Shown: positions 61,250-64,000 of the stretch, in pieces
Layout: the number at the start of each line of letters is the position of its first letter
Numbering within the stretch: the first letter of the stretch is position 1
Origin: UBA6623 sp965248235
Lineage (GTDB): Bacteria; Acidobacteriota; Terriglobia; Bryobacterales; UBA6623
Direction of reading: 5' to 3'
Length of the DNA stretch: 64,000 nt
Assembly: GCA_965248235.1 (NCBI GenBank)
Contig: CBDFIU010000004.1
Coordinates: forward strand, 1,302,001 to 1,366,000
Made by a program: the position numbers and the translations under genes
Notes under the pieces: model-generated
The model's database searches: none
What the model saw: the letters and a program-made list of their open reading frames with translations, nothing else
Told to the model about the DNA's origin: nothing

Positions 61250-62285
61250 GATGGGTATTTACTTGACTCAGGTGACCACAAGATGTAGGATCGGGGAAAT
61301 GGAAGATTATCCTCGGAATCTGGCCGAGTTCGAGGCGCGTTTCGCCACCGAGCAGGCCTGTCGAGAGTATCTGTGTCAACTCCGCTGGCCGGAGGGTTTT
61401 CGTTGTCCGCGATGCGGGCACGACAAAGCGTGGGCGGTGCGGACAGCGCTGCTGGAGTGCGCCGGCTGCGGGCATCAAGCTTCTCCAACGGCGGGCACAA
61501 TATTTCAAGACACCCGCCAACCCCTCCAGAGTTGGTTTCGAGCCATGTGGTGGCTCACGAGCCAGAAGAACGGGGCGAGCGCGCTGGGCTTGCAGCGGGT
61601 GTTGGGCCTGGGCAGCTACAAAACGGCCTGGACTTGGTTGCATAAGCTCCGGCGCGCCATGGTGCGGCCCGGACGCGATCGGCTCAGCGGGCGCGTGGAG
61701 GTTGACGAGACTTACTTAGGAGGCTTGGAGGAGGGCGTGCGCGGTCGCCAAACCGACGCTAAGGCGCTGATTGTAGTAGCGGCCGAGGAAGATGGTGCCG
61801 GCATCGGGCGGGTTCGGATACGCACCATTCCCAACGCCTCCGGGGACAGCTTGATGGCCTTCGTCGGCGAGTCGATCGAACCCGGCAGCGTGGTCCATAC
61901 CGACGGTTGGCTGGGATACGAACCGCTCGAAGGCGACGGCTATCGCCACGAGGTGAGCTACCTGGAGGGGCAACCGGCGCGCGCCTCGAAACTGCTCCCC
62001 CGGGTGCACCGCGTGGTGTCGTTAGTGAAGCGCTGGATACTGGGCACGCATCAAGGAGCGGTCAGTCACGAGCATCTCGACTCCTACCTCGACGAATTCG
62101 CCTTCCGCTTCAACCGCCGCAAGTCCAGAAGTCGAGGCAAGCTCTTTTACCGCCTGGTTCAACAGGCCGTCGCCGTGCCACCGGCACCCTACAAATCGCT
62201 GGTCGGAGGCACCGCGACACGCGCTACGGACGACCACAACATGTAGGGGCTATTTCCCAATACCTGAGTCAAGTAAATACCCATC
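61250..62285 (+). mobile_element. Complete IS1595-family insertion sequence
   Basis: 1036 bp. Perfect 24-bp terminal inverted repeats (61250-61273 and 62262-62285) begin GATGGGTATTTACTTGACTC. The flanking 8-bp direct repeats ATCCCGCG (61242-61249, 62286-62293) are the target duplication. It contains one transposase gene. A deletion derivative of the same element lies 2.9 kb to the left in inverse orientation with no visible sequence divergence in shared parts, implying recent activity. Confidence 0.95.
61299..62246 (+). CDS. IS1595-family transposase
   Basis: A 315-residue transposase. An N-terminal zinc ribbon has CPRCGHDKAW and LECAGCGHQ (Cys36/39 and Cys54/57). A helix-turn-helix region (GASALGLQRVLGLGSYKTAW) follows, then the DDE-type catalytic domain with Asp136 (VEVDETYLGG), Asp202 (VVHTDGWLGY) and the C-terminal acidic/Asn region HEHLDSYLDEFAFRFNRR. 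ATG 61299 is preceded by GGGGA. No interruptions, so likely functional. Confidence 0.93.
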   Translation: MEDYPRNLAEFEARFATEQACREYLCQLRWPEGFRCPRCGHDKAWAVRTALLECAGCGHQASPTAGTIFQDTRQPLQSWFRAMWWLTSQKNGASALGLQRVLGLGSYKTAWTWLHKLRRAMVRPGRDRLSGRVEVDETYLGGLEEGVRGRQTDAKALIVVAAEEDGAGIGRVRIRTIPNASGDSLMAFVGESIEPGSVVHTDGWLGYEPLEGDGYRHEVSYLEGQPARASKLLPRVHRVVSLVKRWILGTHQGAVSHEHLDSYLDEFAFRFNRRKSRSRGKLFYRLVQQAVAVPPAPYKSLVGGTATRATDDHNM

Positions 62286-62478
62286 ATCCCGCGAAACGGC
62301 TCGACCAACGGCATGGGTTACCTCGTGACTTATTAGTCTACTAAGCCCGCCTCTGGCGCAAGACAAACCTAGGGGCCGGAGCCGATGGTCGAGGTCTTGG
62401 TCATGAGTGGATTGGGGAATGACGGACTTGTTCGCAACCGTTGCGCGCCCGCGTCGAATTGCGAGTCCCTGGGTGATG

Positions 62479-62523
62479 TGGTGGGCCCTGCAGGATTCGA
62501 ACCTGCGACCTACGGATTATGAG
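62479..62523 (-). tRNA. 3' half of a tRNA with CAU anticodon (probable att site)
   Basis: Minus strand reads CTCATAATCCGTAGGTCGCA, then GGTTCGAATCCTGC and AGGGCCCACCA. This is the anticodon loop (CTCATAA, anticodon CAU), variable region, complete T-arm (GCAGG-TTCGAAT-CCTGC), acceptor 3' strand and encoded CCA of a tRNA-Met or tRNA-Ile2. No D-arm or 5' acceptor strand is found upstream, so it is not a functional gene. Such duplicated 3' tRNA segments are left by tyrosine-integrase elements. By orientation the element lies to the right (62524 onward) and the chromosome to the left. Confidence 0.85.
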
Positions 62524-62625
62524 ATCGACCGTCCCACGTCCATGGTTTTGTCCGATGTCTATATTTCAATAACTTAGAGCCGTTGTCGTCTCGGTTCGTC
62601 CACCGAAACACCCGGAAATCTATCG

Positions 62626-62649
62626 GCGTGGCTACCTGCGTGGCTACCT
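62626..62649 (+). repeat. Tandem 12-bp direct repeat near the putative att site
   Basis: GCGTGGCTACCT occurs twice without a gap, about 100 bases inside the presumed element end. Short direct repeats here could be arm-type integrase binding sites. The other bases of 62524-62709 show no gene. Confidence 0.55.
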
Positions 62650-62709
62650 TTTTTCCTGAACCATTCTCCATCATGTCTGTTCTATCTCCGGTGCTACACT
62701 CGCCATAAG

Positions 62710-62952
62710 GTGAACCGACTCGCCGCCGCCCTGCTCGCCTAAGCCGCTAACGACCTGTTGAGCGGTCGCGACACGCCCGAAATTCTCGCTTGGCTCGACG
62801 GAGCGCCCGCTCTGATCCCCTTCGCGGTCTGCTGCCATTTGGCCGGCATAGAAGCCGACAGGACGCGCCTACGGCTGCGACAGGCGGCCGAGGACCCGGA
62901 AAGGCACAGGGACGCGCTCAGGGTGTTGTCGAGGCGGATGTGGGTGGCGTAA
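62710..62952 (+). pseudogene. Small phage-type gene with an early in-frame stop
   Basis: GTG 62710 begins VNRLAAALLA, then TAA (62740-62742), after which the frame continues AANDLLSGRDTPEILAWLDG and PFAVCCHLAGIEADRTRLRL R to a stop at 62952. A single C-to-T change (CAA to TAA) would explain the break. The intact form would be about 80 residues and resembles small prophage proteins, though I cannot name the family. It fits the decayed integrated element. Confidence 0.4.
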
Positions 62953-63030
62953 AGGGAGGGCAGCGGCGAAAGAACGGCAACGCCTGAGCCAAGGACGCGG
63001 GAAAACGGGTGCAAAGTTTGCACAGGTTAA

Positions 63031-63480
63031 AGGGAAGTCTCGCGAGAAGGCCGCGAAGCCAACCGGCCGAGCGAGCAGTACGCGATCCATCAGGCGCTTG
63101 AAGAGCGGGAAAAAGCAGCGGCGAAGGAACGAATGCTTTCCGGAAAGAAAGCGACAGCTGGCCCAACCAAAGGCAGAGGGAAGAAAAAGACGACCGCTTC
63201 CGGGAACTTCCCGGAACAAGAGGAAAAGGGAGAACTCGCGGGATTTCCCCTTCACTGGTGCCAACTTGGCACTAGTGTTGGTTGGCCTGCTGGACGCAAC
63301 AGCAAATCGCGGAGGCAGTCGAGGCTACGCAGATGTCAGTCAGTAGGGTTTTAAACAAAACGGCAAGCCTGCCAAAACGTTTAAGATCCGCCGCCGAGCA
63401 CACCGACTTCGAGCCGGAGATTTACGACGTTTGGAAGCAGCAGTCGAAGTCGAACGGTTCTGGCCACTTCGTTTACCCTG
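63031..63480 (+). pseudogene. Degraded ParB-like/DNA-methyltransferase fusion fragment
   Basis: One frame reads NRPSEQYAIHQALEEREKAA, then AKERMLSGKK, a typical Lys/Ala-rich segment after a ParB-type domain. A second frame, starting about 63291, gives WTQQQIAEAVEATQMSVSRV LN (helix-turn-helix) and AAEHTDFEPEIYDVWKQQSK, the start of an N6/N4 DNA-methyltransferase domain as found in phage ParB-methyltransferase fusions. The two parts are in different frames and the catalytic methylase region is missing, so only a relic remains. Confidence 0.5.
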
Positions 63481-63527
63481 TGCCAGCGATACGGAGGGTG
63501 GGCGGCGGCCAACGAAAACCGCCGCCC

Positions 63528-63959
63528 CTACCCCACGGGGAACTCGACCACGGCAGCCGCCTTCGCCTTGCGCGGAGGCGGCACCGTCTTCGGACGCCGG
63601 TACTTGATCAGATCGGCGGGAGTGTGCAACCCGAAGCGTGCCGCCAAGGCTGCGTCGCTCTCCGCCTTGCGGTAGCCGCCGCGATACGTCCTGTCAGGGA
63701 CACGGCGCCGCTGCGCGTCGATGTGGGGGGCATCGTAATACCAAAATGGGGGCGGCACAAAAAGCTCTCGATCCGGGTGCCGATTTTCGCGACGGATGAT
63801 CGCTTCCCGATGGTGCTCCCACCCTTCGCGGGCTTCCCGCTCATCCCGGAAACCACCGTGAGCGCCGATAAGCGATTCTGGCCTCGAGATCCCAAAGAGC
63901 AATTTGGCTCGCGGCGGCAACTCTCGGCGAACTCGTCGGCGACGTCGGATGGTAGGCAT
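63528..63959 (-). CDS. Hypothetical basic protein of the integrated element
   Basis: A 143-residue protein with a basic N-terminus (MPTIRRRRRVRRELPPRAKL), Tyr/Pro/Arg-rich middle (ELFVPPPFWYYDAPHIDAQR) and Pro/Lys-rich end. The reading frame is intact. I recognise no family. It lies in the element right of the tRNA fragment; a phage or conjugative-element accessory protein is likely. Confidence 0.45.
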   Translation of the reverse strand: MPTIRRRRRVRRELPPRAKLLFGISRPESLIGAHGGFRDEREAREGWEHHREAIIRRENRHPDRELFVPPPFWYYDAPHIDAQRRRVPDRTYRGGYRKAESDAALAARFGLHTPADLIKYRRPKTVPPPRKAKAAAVVEFPVG

Positions 63960-64000
63960 GGGCTAGCGTCCCGGCGGCCGTCCCGGCCGGTCGCGCGGTG

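Larger units (their letters stand above)
60312..62314 (-). pseudogene. DapA/N-acetylneuraminate-lyase-family gene, split by IS1595 and frameshifted
   Basis: The start is at ATG 62314 (GAGGT upstream): MPLVEPFRGI, then after removal of the element ILPAMQLPYDENYKVDEGEL. The body keeps GGLVPNGHTGEVFALTPAER, VPVITGICC, NLIVHIYPAWTRA and the Schiff-base Lys in TTFKIGTREMS. A one-base loss in a G run near 60632 shifts GVDG|ALVGFASFIPEW into another frame, which runs to the stop at 60312. The insertion is at ATCCCGCG, duplicated at 61242-61249 and 62286-62293. Next to the TRAP permease remnant it probably once served uptake and cleavage of a keto or amino sugar acid. Confidence 0.85.

Noticed and set aside
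62479..62560. Complete tRNA-Met/Ile gene on the minus strand
   Set aside because: Only the anticodon-loop-to-CCA part matches; sequence upstream of CTCATAA cannot form the anticodon 5' stem, D-arm or 5' acceptor strand.

Overview
GC-rich bacterial chromosome segment. The gene content (a DUF6599-like secreted protein, Tat-exported Gfo/Idh/MocA and enolase-superfamily enzymes, several sulfatases, a DUF1080 hydrolase, PQQ-propeller and NHL proteins) fits Acidobacteriota, perhaps the Bryobacterales/Solibacter group. This is inferred from gene style; no rRNA or other phylogenetic marker was compared.

Layout. 1-3.7 kb: 3' part of secA, a secreted DUF6599-like protein and a decapitated response-regulator fragment beside a dispersed repeat. 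3.8-14.1 kb, all minus strand: a NtrC-like sigma54 activator, its membrane histidine kinase, a lipoprotein, pilM, an AMIN-domain protein, an M24 peptidase, accB, accC and a PQQ propeller protein; three junctions are ATGA overlaps. 14.2-21 kb: a nucleotidyltransferase toxin-like pair broken by an in-frame amber codon, a TMTC-like TPR membrane protein, nth, a VTT membrane protein, a K+ channel, a Phd/PIN toxin-antitoxin pair and a permease. 21.5-34.9 kb: secreted proteins, a DUF1080 protein, a HdrD/ETF-type Fe-S oxidoreductase, priA, a Tat sulfatase and two overlapping enolase-superfamily genes, the first lacking catalytic residues.

34.9-38.8 kb is a mobile block. A RAYT-type tyrosine transposase and an IS110-family transposase, with long structured non-coding flanks, lie between two inverted arrays of a 12-bp repeat. 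The block sits between a 5'-truncated caspase-like gene and a 3'-truncated Ser/Thr kinase gene on the same strand. 39-47.5 kb: orphan iolD, an NHL propeller, a pseudoprotease with two PDZ domains, a microcompartment pair (BMC-H shell protein plus a CoA-acylating aldehyde dehydrogenase with two encapsulation-peptide-like helices and an extra C-terminal domain) and ftcD. 47.5-57.5 kb: an ECF sigma/anti-sigma/DUF3106 operon, a Gfo/Idh/MocA oxidoreductase, a lipoprotein sulfatase, a frameshifted phosphodiesterase and a PAS-GGDEF-EAL protein.

57.8-62.3 kb is a decaying TRAP-permease/DapA-like cluster between a 499-bp deletion derivative and a full copy of one IS1595-family element; the full copy has 8-bp target duplications and splits the DapA-like gene. 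At 62.48 kb the 3' half of a tRNA(CAU) marks the probable end of an integrated element that continues rightward and holds degraded phage-like genes. At least four families of short palindromic or dispersed repeats occur across the window, one with a compensated base pair in its hairpin, and may be linked to the RAYT.
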